The position numbers and the translations under genes were made by a program. A stretch of 64,000 nucleotides of DNA from Pseudarthrobacter chlorophenolicus. Its GTDB lineage: Bacteria > Actinomycetota > Actinomycetes > Actinomycetales > Micrococcaceae. The DNA is taken from the NCBI RefSeq assembly GCF_000962805.1, contig NZ_JZTW01000006.1, forward strand, positions 62,001-126,000. Direction: 5' to 3'. The notes beneath the pieces are model-generated. The model was given only the letters and a program-made list of their open reading frames with translations, had not been told where the DNA came from and did no database searches. Of the stretch, positions 54,837-63,281 are shown in pieces (positions within the stretch are counted from its first letter, which is position 1; the number at the start of each line of letters is the position of its first letter).

Positions 54837-55792
54837 TGCTTGCTGCTTTCAGTGGTTTCGTCCTTGCAGTGGATGAGCTGGGTGCCCAGGCCGGTGATGG
54901 TGCCTTCCATGACGTCACCGTCCTGGAGGAGCCGGCCCCAGTGCTGGCCGTTGCCGGCCGGGCTGCCGGTGAGGACCAGGTCGCCCGGGCGCAGCGGCAT
55001 GATCTGCGAGGCCTCGCTGACCAGCTTGGCCACGCCGAAGATCATGTCCTGCGTGGACTCGTCCTGCATGGCCTGGCCATTGAGTTTCAGCGTCACCTGG
55101 ACGTCCTGGGGGTCGCCGAAAAACTTGGCGGGGACCAGCAGCGGGCCGGTGGGCAGGAAGCCGGGGGCGTTCTTGGCGCGGTACCAGTCCGAGCCGATGG
55201 CGGGCATGTCCTTGCGGAACACATATTCACGGGTGGTGATGTCGTTGACCATCGTGTAGCCGAACACATGCGCGAGCGCTTCTTCGGGGGTCACCCGGAA
55301 CGCTGTCTTGCCGATCACTGCCGCCAGTTCCAATTCCCAGTCGTGGGATGTGGAGTAGGACGGCAAGGTGAGGTCATCCGTGGCGGAAGCGACCGCCGTC
55401 GGGAGCCCGATGAAGAAGTACGGCGTGCCCTGGCCGGCGCGCTTGTCCATCATGGCCGCCGTCGCGGCACGGACCTCTTCGGCGTCTTCGCCCGGTTCGC
55501 GGTGTGCGACAGCGAGGTCGATGACGTGCTTGCGGTAGTTCGCGCCGGTCTGCAGGATCTGGGCCGGCTCCACGGGGGCAAGGATTTCGACGGCGGCACG
55601 CGCCAGTCCGGTGTCTGCACCTGCGGAGGCGGCCAGGGAATCCAGTTCCGCTTCGGTGGTGTCCCAGTGCTCGATCAGGGAGTTGATGTCCCCGTCCAGC
55701 GGCAGGACCCGGTCATCAACGAGCAGGCCCGTGCGGGCTTTGCTGTCCCCGGGTTCCTGGAACCGGATGAGTGAATAGGTGGTTTCAGCCAT
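54833..55792 (-). CDS. Fumarylacetoacetate-hydrolase-family protein (second copy)
   Basis: The 319-residue protein has the FAH core: QILQTGANYRKHV, HDWELELAAVIGKTAFRV with acidic ligands, FGYTMVNDITTRE, WYRAKNAPGFLPTGP and the end motif DLVLTGSPAGNG. It differs from the copy at 50529 and is closer to ureidoglycolate lyase/2-hydroxyhepta-2,4-diene-dioate isomerase-like members. It would process the ring-fission product made by the dioxygenase 6 nt upstream. Confidence 0.88.
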   Translation of the reverse strand: MAETTYSLIRFQEPGDSKARTGLLVDDRVLPLDGDINSLIEHWDTTEAELDSLAASAGADTGLARAAVEILAPVEPAQILQTGANYRKHVIDLAVAHREPGEDAEEVRAATAAMMDKRAGQGTPYFFIGLPTAVASATDDLTLPSYSTSHDWELELAAVIGKTAFRVTPEEALAHVFGYTMVNDITTREYVFRKDMPAIGSDWYRAKNAPGFLPTGPLLVPAKFFGDPQDVQVTLKLNGQAMQDESTQDMIFGVAKLVSEASQIMPLRPGDLVLTGSPAGNGQHWGRLLQDGDVMEGTITGLGTQLIHCKDETTESSKQ

Positions 55793-55798
55793 GGTGTC

Positions 55799-56818
55799 TT
55801 AGCCCCGGCCCTGCTGCGCGTAGGGGTTCAGCAGCGCTTCCTTCATTTCAGGCGAAGCGCCCTCTTCAGTGGCGGTGAAACCCTCGGCCGGCGGGAAGGA
55901 CTCGGTCATGGAGTGCGGCATGGCGCCGTTCTTGTAGAAGTTATTGGAGCCCTCGGACGGCTTCCAGGTGTTGGCCTCCCAGTCCGGAACGTAGTTGCGG
56001 TAGCCGCCGGAGTTCAGCTCGACGCGCAGGCCGGAGGGGTCACGGAAGTAGAGGAAGTTCTGCTCGCCCACGCCGTGGATGGAGGGGCCGTATTCCATGG
56101 GGGTCCCGTTCTCCATCATGACGTCGGCGGTGCGGAGCAGGTCCTCCGTGGCATCCACCCAGAAGGCAATGTGGTTGACGCGGCCGGGGCGGTTGGAGGT
56201 GTCCAGGACGACGCCGAGGTCGTGGGACTTTTCGTTGGTGGTCAGGACCGAGAAGACCGTGATGGGGGCTTCGTCCAGGTCCACGAATGCCATGACGCGG
56301 AAGCCGAGGGCCTCGTTGTACCACTTGGCAAAGCCGCGGACGTCCTGCGTTGCGACGGTGACGTGGTCCAGGAATCGCGGGGCGGCCGCGTGGCTGCTGC
56401 GACGCTCGGGACGGTCCGGATAGGTGGACTCGAAGCCGGGCTCGGCCACGAACTTTTCCACCTCATAGAACAGGCGCATGTGGTGGCCATAGGGGCCGGT
56501 GAACTCGTAGGCCTTGCCGTAGCCGTGGCCGCCGGCGGTCCAGGTGCCCTGTACACCAGTGGTTTCAATGCGCTGGGCGGCGGCTTCCAGGGCTGCCTGC
56601 GAATTGGTGCGCCAGGCCATCCGGCCGAGGGACGCTTCAGGGCCTTCGGTGATGACCAGGCTGTAACGGTAGTAGTCGCCCCAGCAGCGCAGGTAGACGT
56701 TGCCATCCACCCGGTCAATGATGCGCATTCCGAACTTTTCCTCGTAGAACTTGGCCGAGGCTTCGACGTCGGGGGTGGTGATCTCAAGGTGGGCAAGATG
56801 GGAGAGGGGAGTTTCCAC
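55799..56818 (-). CDS. VOC-family extradiol ring-cleavage dioxygenase
   Basis: The 339-residue protein has two VOC repeats: HLAHLEITTPDVEASAKFYEEKFGM, then LDHVTVATQDVRGFAKWYNEALGFRV. The Fe(II)/Mn ligands are probably a His in the second repeat start, His in RVNHIAFWV and Glu in LRVELNSGGY. It is a catechol-2,3-dioxygenase-type enzyme performing meta-cleavage. GTG 56818 is preceded by AGAAGGAAT at 8 nt, so the longer frame to 56980 is rejected. It is the first gene of the catabolic operon. Confidence 0.88.
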   Translation of the reverse strand: METPLSHLAHLEITTPDVEASAKFYEEKFGMRIIDRVDGNVYLRCWGDYYRYSLVITEGPEASLGRMAWRTNSQAALEAAAQRIETTGVQGTWTAGGHGYGKAYEFTGPYGHHMRLFYEVEKFVAEPGFESTYPDRPERRSSHAAAPRFLDHVTVATQDVRGFAKWYNEALGFRVMAFVDLDEAPITVFSVLTTNEKSHDLGVVLDTSNRPGRVNHIAFWVDATEDLLRTADVMMENGTPMEYGPSIHGVGEQNFLYFRDPSGLRVELNSGGYRNYVPDWEANTWKPSEGSNNFYKNGAMPHSMTESFPPAEGFTATEEGASPEMKEALLNPYAQQGRG

Positions 56819-57151
56819 GCTGAATTCCTTCTGTGTACTGGCTGCTATCGGTTTGCTGCAGGTCCTGTAACCACTCTGGGGCAGCCCCATCATCGGGGGA
56901 AGCGCACTTTTTTTATATCGATCATTCATCCCGCAAATACCCGGAGCTGCCGGACGGCTCGGGCGTCCCTTTCCTTTCACCGGCAGTTCAAGGGGATAGG
57001 GAAACGAAATGTTGGCTATCGCCGATTACTATTTCCGCGTGCCAACTCAGTTCGGTTAGCTTTGGGGTCGTTTCACCGATCTGGCGGCCGCCCGCGCGCC
57101 AGGTTGGTGCCCAGCGGCCCACTCGCCCCCGAACTCCTTGGAACGCCTTAC
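56819..57151. other. 333-nt upstream region of the catabolic operon
   Basis: It should contain the minus-strand operon promoter. Notable are an A/T-rich patch (T7 then ATATCGAT near 56908-56925), a small CCCC/GGGG hairpin before it, and a wide inverted TTGGC/GCCAA pair near 57012 and 57040. No gene is supported here. Confidence 0.5.
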
Positions 57152-57418
57152 ATGCATACGTCAGCGAACATCAAACAGGCAGCAGGGGCAGCGTTAGTCC
57201 GGGAAGGGCTCCGCCCCACCGGAATGCTGGAAGTATCAGTGGCCGCACATTCCACGGGCGCCGGCGCGCTGGACGATGCGGTAGCCGTTGTCTCGGTGGC
57301 CGCAGCGGAGCATAAAATCGGCATCCTGATCTCCCGCATTGGCGAGGACCGGTACATCGTACGTGCCCACCCAAGCGTTCCTTACGGGCTGGTTCGGCAG
57401 GCTATGGCAGACCGGTAA
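57152..57418 (+). CDS. Hypothetical 88-residue protein
   Basis: I do not recognise it. The sequence has alternating hydrophobic strands (GMLEVSVAAHSTGAG, AVAVVSVAAAEHKIGILISRIGEDRYIVRAHP) and ends VRQAMADR; there is no signal peptide. The ribosome site is weak. A perfect 27-bp hairpin containing its stop codon follows and is shared with the convergent gene, which supports it being a transcribed unit. Confidence 0.5.
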   Translation: MHTSANIKQAAGAALVREGLRPTGMLEVSVAAHSTGAGALDDAVAVVSVAAAEHKIGILISRIGEDRYIVRAHPSVPYGLVRQAMADR

Positions 57419-57468
57419 ACGTCAGAAGCCCCGATGCAAGGTGCATCGGGGCTTCTGACGTTTACCGG
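57412..57468. terminator. Perfect 27-bp hairpin, bidirectional terminator
   Basis: Bases 57412-57438 pair exactly with 57442-57468 around an AGG loop. It contains the TAA stop of the plus-strand gene and ends 3 nt before the stop of the minus-strand gene at 57472. Confidence 0.85.
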
Positions 57469-57471
57469 GAG

Positions 57472-57774
57472 TCATAGCGCCTCCACATGCGCCCTGACGT
57501 GGGTGCCGTCTTGGCTGAGCCAGCCTTTGCCGGCGGCGTAGACAAGCATGTTGGCAAAGCGATAGTTCCACCCCATGCCGATCCTCCCGGCGCATTCCCC
57601 TTTGATCCAATCCACCGAAACCATGACGTCGTCATGGTCGAGTTTCCCGGCTGACGCGGATGCCAGTAGGCCCGGCAGGTCCTTCCTTGCCTCCTCGGAT
57701 AAGAGCACCTTGAAGCTGGAGCAATCATCGGGCTCGTCAAGGGCAACTGAACCGGGGCTGACGCGAACGTGCAC
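57472..57774 (-). CDS. Hypothetical 100-residue protein
   Basis: I do not recognise a family. The protein is soluble and mildly acidic, with SFKVLLSEEARKDLPGLL, DDVMVSVDWIKGECAGRIGMGWNYRFANMLVYAAGKGWLSQDGTHVRAHVEAL. The GTG start at 57774 has AGGAA at a suitable distance (GATAGGAATTCCAC). It is convergent with the 88-residue gene and lies downstream of the TetR operon end by about 140 nt in the same direction. Confidence 0.6.
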   Translation of the reverse strand: MHVRVSPGSVALDEPDDCSSFKVLLSEEARKDLPGLLASASAGKLDHDDVMVSVDWIKGECAGRIGMGWNYRFANMLVYAAGKGWLSQDGTHVRAHVEAL

Positions 57775-57917
57775 GTGGAATTCCTATCGCTCAAGGACAA
57801 TGCGTATTTGATTCCACTATGCCGATGCCGCGGAAGGCCGGGAAGACGAGGTTCCTGATGGCCGGTATTCGCAATAGTTATGCCAGCCGGATCAAAAGCT
57901 GCGCCCAGGATGCGCCG

Positions 57918-58583
57918 TTAGGGGCCAGCACTCTCGCGGTTGGACCCATCCAGCTCGGCCAAGAGGTAGGAAGCCACCATTCCTGAGAGTTTTTCAGCGA
58001 TGTCGGGCCATTCGACGTCACCACTGCCTTCAGTAGTGCTGCCAAGGCCCAGACGGCGTGCCACCACGCTGTAGGCAACGTTGAAGCTCCAGTCGATATC
58101 CGACTGCCCGAGGTAGCCGCCGGGCCAGGCCCGCAGGACGCCGGCGAAGCGCGCCGCCAACATTGCGTGCGAAGCCGCGCCCCGCTTTGAGATCGTCTCG
58201 TCCTGGGTGGCCCGCAACATGAAGGGACGAAGGATATCCGCGTACCGGCGGAGGATCTCGATGGTTAGGTTCACCGCTTCCTGGGCATAGCTCTTCAACG
58301 GTGCCTGAGGGGCCAGCCGCAAGGCCTCGAAAAGATGGCCTGAAACAGCGTCGATGTCGTCCATCTTGCGGCCGTGGGCAACCCGGATGAGCTCGTCTTT
58401 GCCTTGAAAGCGGGCGTATATGGAACCGATGGACACTCCGGCATGCGCGCTGACTTCGGCCAGGGTGAATTCGTCGTTTCCCCGTTCCTCGAGCAGGGCC
58501 AGGGCCGCCTCAACCGTTTTTTCAAACGATTGGCGGCTCCTGGCCTGCTTGGGCTCGCGGGACTTAGTGTCCGGAAGTGTCAC
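57918..58583 (-). CDS. TetR-family regulator, last gene of the GH3 operon
   Basis: The 221-residue protein has a TetR HTH at about residues 18-62 (FEKTVEAALALLEERGNDEFTLAEVSAHAGVSIGSIYARF) and a helical C-terminal domain with RPFMLRATQDETISKRG. Its GTG start overlaps the GH3 stop by 4 nt, so it is co-translated at the end of the LysR-oxidoreductase-GH3 operon. Its target may be that operon. The ligand is unknown. Confidence 0.88.
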   Translation of the reverse strand: MTLPDTKSREPKQARSRQSFEKTVEAALALLEERGNDEFTLAEVSAHAGVSIGSIYARFQGKDELIRVAHGRKMDDIDAVSGHLFEALRLAPQAPLKSYAQEAVNLTIEILRRYADILRPFMLRATQDETISKRGAASHAMLAARFAGVLRAWPGGYLGQSDIDWSFNVAYSVVARRLGLGSTTEGSGDVEWPDIAEKLSGMVASYLLAELDGSNRESAGP

Positions 58584-61030
58584 AAGGGGATCCTACAGAG
58601 TTTTCCCCCATCCCCAGCGTTCCGGGATGTCCGGATTTCCCATTCTCCTGACGGGACAACCCAGGCTGAAGCCACGGAATCCCAACGCCTGAAGCAGAGT
58701 GGCTCGAGGGCGATGTCCACCTCACGGCTCTCGCCCGCGGCGAGATGGATGCCCTCGAAACCGGCCAACCTGAAGTCCGTTTCATGCGGTGCCCTAAGGT
58801 ATGCCTGGACAACGTCGCGGCCGCCGGAGTCGCCGGTATTGGTGACCGTTGCCCTCACCGAGACACCATGAGCGCCATCCTCCTGTCGGGCACCGGAGGA
58901 ACCGGCAGAAGCAACGGCATCGTCCAGCTCAAATGAGGTGTATCCAAGCCCGTATCCAAAGGGGTAGCGCGGTTGCAGTTCCTCGGTTTGGAAGTGCCGG
59001 TAACCCATGGGTTCGCTGGCTGCGTAGTCCAGCGTGAGGTTTTCATCCAACCCGGATCCCCAGCCGGGAATATCTTCATCACAGCGGGGGAAGGACACCG
59101 GCAGCCTGCCGGCAGGAGCGGTACTGCCGGTCAGCACTCCAGCCAATGCCGGACCGAATTCCTGCCCGGGGAACCACGCCATCAGCACTGCTTTGACCTT
59201 GTCCGCCCACGGCAGGAGCACTGCACGGGAGGCGTTGACCACCACAATGGTGTTGGCCGCCACCCCGGCAACGGCGTCAACCAGCCGGTCGCCGGCGGGG
59301 TCAAGTGCCGCCGTCGTGCGGTCCGCACTTTCACGGGATGACCCTTGCTGATCGCCGATGACCACCACCACGGCGTCTGCCCGAGCCGCGAGATCAACCG
59401 CGGCAGACAATGGATCGGTGACCTGTTCCGGTGTTGCCACTGCCGTGATCGCCTGCACGCGTCCGGGCCGGAACGCCATGTCGATCACCAGTTCCACCGT
59501 CCCTGCAGGCAGATCCACGGGAATCTCCTGGGTGTCTGCGCGCGCAACCACTCCCATGACGTCATCGGGCGCGGGCGGAGGAACCACCAACACCTCTTGG
59601 CCATCAACCCGGAGTGAACTGACGCCGGTCCCGCCGGCACCCACCATCCAGCGGGCAGCGGCGGGGAGGTTTACACGAGCCGTAATGCGTGCCCGGCCCG
59701 GAACGCCCGCGCCCAGGCCCGGGACCGGACCAAACCATACGAAAGCCGAAGACTTACGGATCTCGCGGTACACAACGTCGTCAGTGTCACCGGCCGGCAA
59801 GACTTCCAGAAGAACGCCCGGCGTTCCGTCCGGCGCCGTACTTCCGAGTTCCGTCAGGGACAAAGCAGACGCCGGGGCGGCCCCGGGCTCGTAAAGAACC
59901 TCGACGCCGGGACCTGCTGCCTCGCGGATGGCGTCCAGGGGCGTGACCACCTGGCCTTCGGGACGCACTGTGGCGAAGGTTCCGCCTTGGAAGCACGGCT
60001 TGTCCGCATTGGGTCCCACCACTGCCAGCGTCTTCACCCGGGACACGTCCAACGGCAGGATGGCGTCCTTGTTTTCGAGCAACACGAACGACTGGCCGGC
60101 GGCCTCGCGGAGCACCTTTAGCTGATCCTCCTGGCTGCGCAGGTGCGCGGGTGCAGGTACGGAAGCGCCAGTGCGGCGACCCGTCCGGTCCGCGAGCCGG
60201 GTGACGCGTTCCACAGCGTCGCCCAAACGCTCCGGTGCCACCGTGCCTGAAGCCACGGCGTCGGCAAAGCGGGCGCCAAGGTAGGTGGCTGGCCCGGGCA
60301 TTTCCAGATCCAGGCCGGCGTTGGCCGCCGCCACTGTGTCATCCACCCCATACCAGTCGGAAACCACCACGCCGTCGTAATGCCACTCATCTTTGAGGAC
60401 GCTGATGAGGCCCGCGTTCTGGGAACAGTGGGTGCCGTTGACCCGGTTGTAGGCCATCATCAACATCCAAGGGTTGGCAGCGCGCACCGTAACCTCAAAC
60501 GGCAACAGGTATGTCTCCCTCAAGGTTGCTTGTTCCACGCTCGAGTTCATCCGGCGTCGTTCTGTTTCAGTGTCGTTGGCTACTACGTGTTTGGTGCAGG
60601 AGCCAACGCCTTGCGATTGGAGACCCTCCACCCAGGCTGCACCCAACGTGCCGGTCAGGTAGGGGTCTTCCGAGAACATCTCGAAGCCCCGGCCCGTCAG
60701 TGGTGAACGGGGCATGTTGAGGTTGGGGCCGAGGATTGCTGAGACGCCACGCTCGACGCCCTGCTGGCCAATGACCTGGCCTATTTTCCGAACCAGTTCC
60801 GGATTCCATGTGGCGCCCAAGGCTGTTCCTGAAGGCATGATCAGGGAGGTGTCGCGTTCATCCATGGCCTTGCTGACGATTCCCAAGGGGCCGTCAAGCA
60901 GGACCATTTCGTCAACCCCGGCTGCTGCGCTCGCACTGGTGCTCCAGCCGTTCAAACCGCCGGTGAGTTCTGCTCCAGCGATCTCCGTCCCGGCGGGTGC
61001 GGGATCAGCGTGTTCGCTGGTGGTTGTCAC
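58580..61030 (-). CDS. GH3 beta-glucosidase
   Basis: The 816-residue protein has a GH3 N-terminal barrel (LLDGPLGIV, ILGPNLNMPRSPLTGRGFEMFSEDPYLTG, KHVVANDTETERRRMNSSV) with the nucleophile Asp in GVVVSDWYGVDDT. A second domain carries AVVGPNAD, a PA14-like insertion near residues 430-540 and a C-terminal fibronectin-III-like domain (GRDVVQAYLRAP). No signal peptide is seen, so it hydrolyses imported beta-glucosides or aryl glucosides. It overlaps genes on both sides by 4 nt. The precise glycoside is unknown. Confidence 0.92.
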   Translation of the reverse strand: MTTTSEHADPAPAGTEIAGAELTGGLNGWSTSASAAAGVDEMVLLDGPLGIVSKAMDERDTSLIMPSGTALGATWNPELVRKIGQVIGQQGVERGVSAILGPNLNMPRSPLTGRGFEMFSEDPYLTGTLGAAWVEGLQSQGVGSCTKHVVANDTETERRRMNSSVEQATLRETYLLPFEVTVRAANPWMLMMAYNRVNGTHCSQNAGLISVLKDEWHYDGVVVSDWYGVDDTVAAANAGLDLEMPGPATYLGARFADAVASGTVAPERLGDAVERVTRLADRTGRRTGASVPAPAHLRSQEDQLKVLREAAGQSFVLLENKDAILPLDVSRVKTLAVVGPNADKPCFQGGTFATVRPEGQVVTPLDAIREAAGPGVEVLYEPGAAPASALSLTELGSTAPDGTPGVLLEVLPAGDTDDVVYREIRKSSAFVWFGPVPGLGAGVPGRARITARVNLPAAARWMVGAGGTGVSSLRVDGQEVLVVPPPAPDDVMGVVARADTQEIPVDLPAGTVELVIDMAFRPGRVQAITAVATPEQVTDPLSAAVDLAARADAVVVVIGDQQGSSRESADRTTAALDPAGDRLVDAVAGVAANTIVVVNASRAVLLPWADKVKAVLMAWFPGQEFGPALAGVLTGSTAPAGRLPVSFPRCDEDIPGWGSGLDENLTLDYAASEPMGYRHFQTEELQPRYPFGYGLGYTSFELDDAVASAGSSGARQEDGAHGVSVRATVTNTGDSGGRDVVQAYLRAPHETDFRLAGFEGIHLAAGESREVDIALEPLCFRRWDSVASAWVVPSGEWEIRTSRNAGDGGKLCRIPL

Positions 61031-62163
61031 AGAGCTGCCACCTTTTCTGCGTCCGCGGCGGCTTCGTTGGACAGCAGCAGGGGCTGAACGCGCTCTGCGA
61101 AGAGCCGCATGGTCTGGGCAGTGAAGCGGCGTCGTTCGTCCGTGAGGGGCCCGCCCATCGCAGCCATGAGCACATTTCCGATACCCAGGTCAGCATATTT
61201 CTGCAGTTCGGCGGCTACTGTTTCCGGGCTGCCGTAGAGGCACCAGGTTCCCTTGTAGCCTTCGGTCCGGGCATCAGGAGTGGGGCGCAAGTCAACACCG
61301 CTGATGGCTTCGGCCGCCTTGTTGGCAGCGTGCTCGCGTTCAACGGTCTCTTGGTACTGCTCAAGGATGATGTCCATCTCGGCTGCAGCTTGCTCATCGG
61401 TTTCCGCGATGTGCACGTGCTGGTAGGAGTGGGTGGTCCATTCCAGGGCGGCGCGGACGGCCTCTTCCGAGTGGCCCGCAGCTTCAAGGGCGCTGCGGTA
61501 GATGCCGAAGTTCTTCTTTACTTCCTCATACGCATTTCCGCTGTCGATGATGGGCGGGGTGAAGGCAAGGATGAAGGCCGGCTGGGCCTTCTTGGCAGCC
61601 CGCTCAACGCTGGAAGGCCGCGCTGCCACGGACATAACGCGGGGTTCCGGCTTGGTGTACGGCGCGGGAACGATGCGGGACACCACTGCGCCGCGGTAGT
61701 GGCCGTTGTCAAAGCTGACCGGCTCATCACCGGGCTGCTTGGCCCAGAGACGCTCCGCGATCTCCAGATTCTCATTGGCCAACCGTGAGCTGTCTTGGTA
61801 GTTCACGCCGAAACCGATCATTTCCTCCGGTGTGGTTCCGCTGCCGACACCCACCAGAAGCTTGCCGTCCGTCAGTTGGTCCAGCAGGGCGAGCCGCTCG
61901 GCAAACCGGACAGGGTGGTGCAGGGCCAGGGTCTGGACGGAAAAGCCGAAGTGCATGCGCTCCAGTTTGCCGGCGAGGTACGCGGCGAAAACGAAGGGAT
62001 CGCTTGCGGGCGGGGCGTAGCCGGTGAAGTGGTGGTCGGGAAGGAAGACGGCGTCAAAACCCTTTTGCTCGGCGTCGGCGGCGTGCTCCACCATTGCCTG
62101 CATTACGGCACGGTCTTCTTCGGGGCCGCGGGAACGGGAAGTGAGGAACAGGGAAAAATGCAT
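61027..62163 (-). CDS. LLM-class flavin-dependent oxidoreductase
   Basis: The 378-residue protein has the bacterial-luciferase-like barrel: MHFSLFLTSRSRGPEED, FDAVFLPDHHFTGYAPPASDPFVFAAYLAG, ALHHPVRFAERLALLDQLTDGKLLVGVGSG and GTWCLYGSPETVAAELQKYADLGI. It uses reduced FMN (or F420) to oxidise a small molecule, often an aglycone or terpene-like compound. It is co-translated with the GH3 glucosidase, which suggests deglycosylation followed by oxidation of one substrate. Confidence 0.9.
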   Translation of the reverse strand: MHFSLFLTSRSRGPEEDRAVMQAMVEHAADAEQKGFDAVFLPDHHFTGYAPPASDPFVFAAYLAGKLERMHFGFSVQTLALHHPVRFAERLALLDQLTDGKLLVGVGSGTTPEEMIGFGVNYQDSSRLANENLEIAERLWAKQPGDEPVSFDNGHYRGAVVSRIVPAPYTKPEPRVMSVAARPSSVERAAKKAQPAFILAFTPPIIDSGNAYEEVKKNFGIYRSALEAAGHSEEAVRAALEWTTHSYQHVHIAETDEQAAAEMDIILEQYQETVEREHAANKAAEAISGVDLRPTPDARTEGYKGTWCLYGSPETVAAELQKYADLGIGNVLMAAMGGPLTDERRRFTAQTMRLFAERVQPLLLSNEAAADAEKVAAL

Positions 62164-62188
62164 GGGAACTCCTGAAGTGTTGAGGGTG

Positions 62189-63202
62189 TCAGGCAGGAAG
62201 GCATTGGGCCGTCAGTGGCTCAGGGCGTTCTGCTTCGGATGGTTCTGAAATATGGATAGACCCTGGGCCGGCAGGCTCACTTCCAAGCTCTGCTGCCGCA
62301 TCCAGCTCTGCTGCTGCGCGGGCAACAAGCCGACGGAACCACTGATGCCCCGGGTCCGGGGACTTGGAGGGATGCCACCAAGCGCACTCCACCAAGGTGG
62401 GGAGGCTGATGGGAAGCTGCATGATTTTGACACCGGCTACGGATGCGAGCATCTGGGCCAGCCGTTCCTGCACAAGGGCGAGCCGTGACGTCCCTGCTAC
62501 TGCGAAAGGCAGCATGAGGAAGCTGTCAACAATGATGTCCGTCCTTTCCCCAAGCTGAAGGTCGTAGACCCGGCGGTCAGCCAGCGTCGAATTAACTTCC
62601 GTGCCGAACAACCTGGCCCAGCGTGCGTCGCGCATTTGCTCGACCGTCAGGTTTTTTTCCGGTGAAGTGTCTCCTGTGACGCACACCCAGTTGTCCGTGA
62701 ACAGCTCCGTGTGGGGGAATCCGGAAAAGTGCCCTTTGGGTATGAGCATGAGATCCGCCGTCTGGAGCGTCTCCTTGATGCGTTCCACGGCCTCGGGTGT
62801 GACGGCATCGAAGTGCACCTGCACACCCGGCGCCTCCTTCTGGAGCATGTTCATCAACGTTCCGGAAAGAGCTGTCAGGCAATAGTCGGACGTGACGATC
62901 CGGAAGCTGCGGGTTGAGACTGCAGGGTCGAATACAGCCTGCGCATCGAAGGTACGTTCAACCATCCTGAGGATCTGCGAAACGTCCTCCTGGAGGACCT
63001 GCGCCAGGGGGGTGAGCTCATATGACGAGCCGATCCGGGTCAGCAACTGATCATCAAATTGCCGGCGCAGCCTTTGCAGGGAAGAGCTCATGGCCGGTTG
63101 GCTGATTCCGATCCTCGCCCCCGCCCGGGTGACGTTTCGCTCCATCAGCAAAGCGTCAAGGGCAACCAAAAGGTTGAGATCGGCAGTCAGCAGGTTGACC
63201 AT
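62189..63202 (-). CDS. LysR-family regulator heading the oxidoreductase/GH3 operon
   Basis: The 337-residue protein has a LysR HTH at residues 5-65 (DLNLLVALDALLMERNVTRAGARIGISQPAMSSSLQRLRRQFDD) and a NodD-like effector domain (RSFRIVTSDYCLTALSGTL, ECAWWHPSKSPDPGHQW). It is 25 nt upstream of the oxidoreductase gene in the same direction, so it is probably autoregulated in the operon. It is a distant paralogue of the LysR at 49512. An inverted repeat lies just upstream of its start. Confidence 0.9.
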   Translation of the reverse strand: MVNLLTADLNLLVALDALLMERNVTRAGARIGISQPAMSSSLQRLRRQFDDQLLTRIGSSYELTPLAQVLQEDVSQILRMVERTFDAQAVFDPAVSTRSFRIVTSDYCLTALSGTLMNMLQKEAPGVQVHFDAVTPEAVERIKETLQTADLMLIPKGHFSGFPHTELFTDNWVCVTGDTSPEKNLTVEQMRDARWARLFGTEVNSTLADRRVYDLQLGERTDIIVDSFLMLPFAVAGTSRLALVQERLAQMLASVAGVKIMQLPISLPTLVECAWWHPSKSPDPGHQWFRRLVARAAAELDAAAELGSEPAGPGSIHISEPSEAERPEPLTAQCLPA

Positions 63203-63211
63203 GGGATTCTC

Positions 63212-63225
63212 CTAATCCGAATTAG
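63212..63225. promoter_or_regulatory. Inverted repeat CTAAT-N4-ATTAG upstream of LysR
   Basis: The repeat lies 10 nt before the LysR ATG, in an AT-rich stretch (63203-63245) that is unusual for this DNA. It is a plausible LysR autoregulatory site. Confidence 0.5.
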
Positions 63226-63281
63226 AATACTGATACTAATTATGAGGCGGGTCACATCCAAGGTCAATAGACGGCTTTGGG

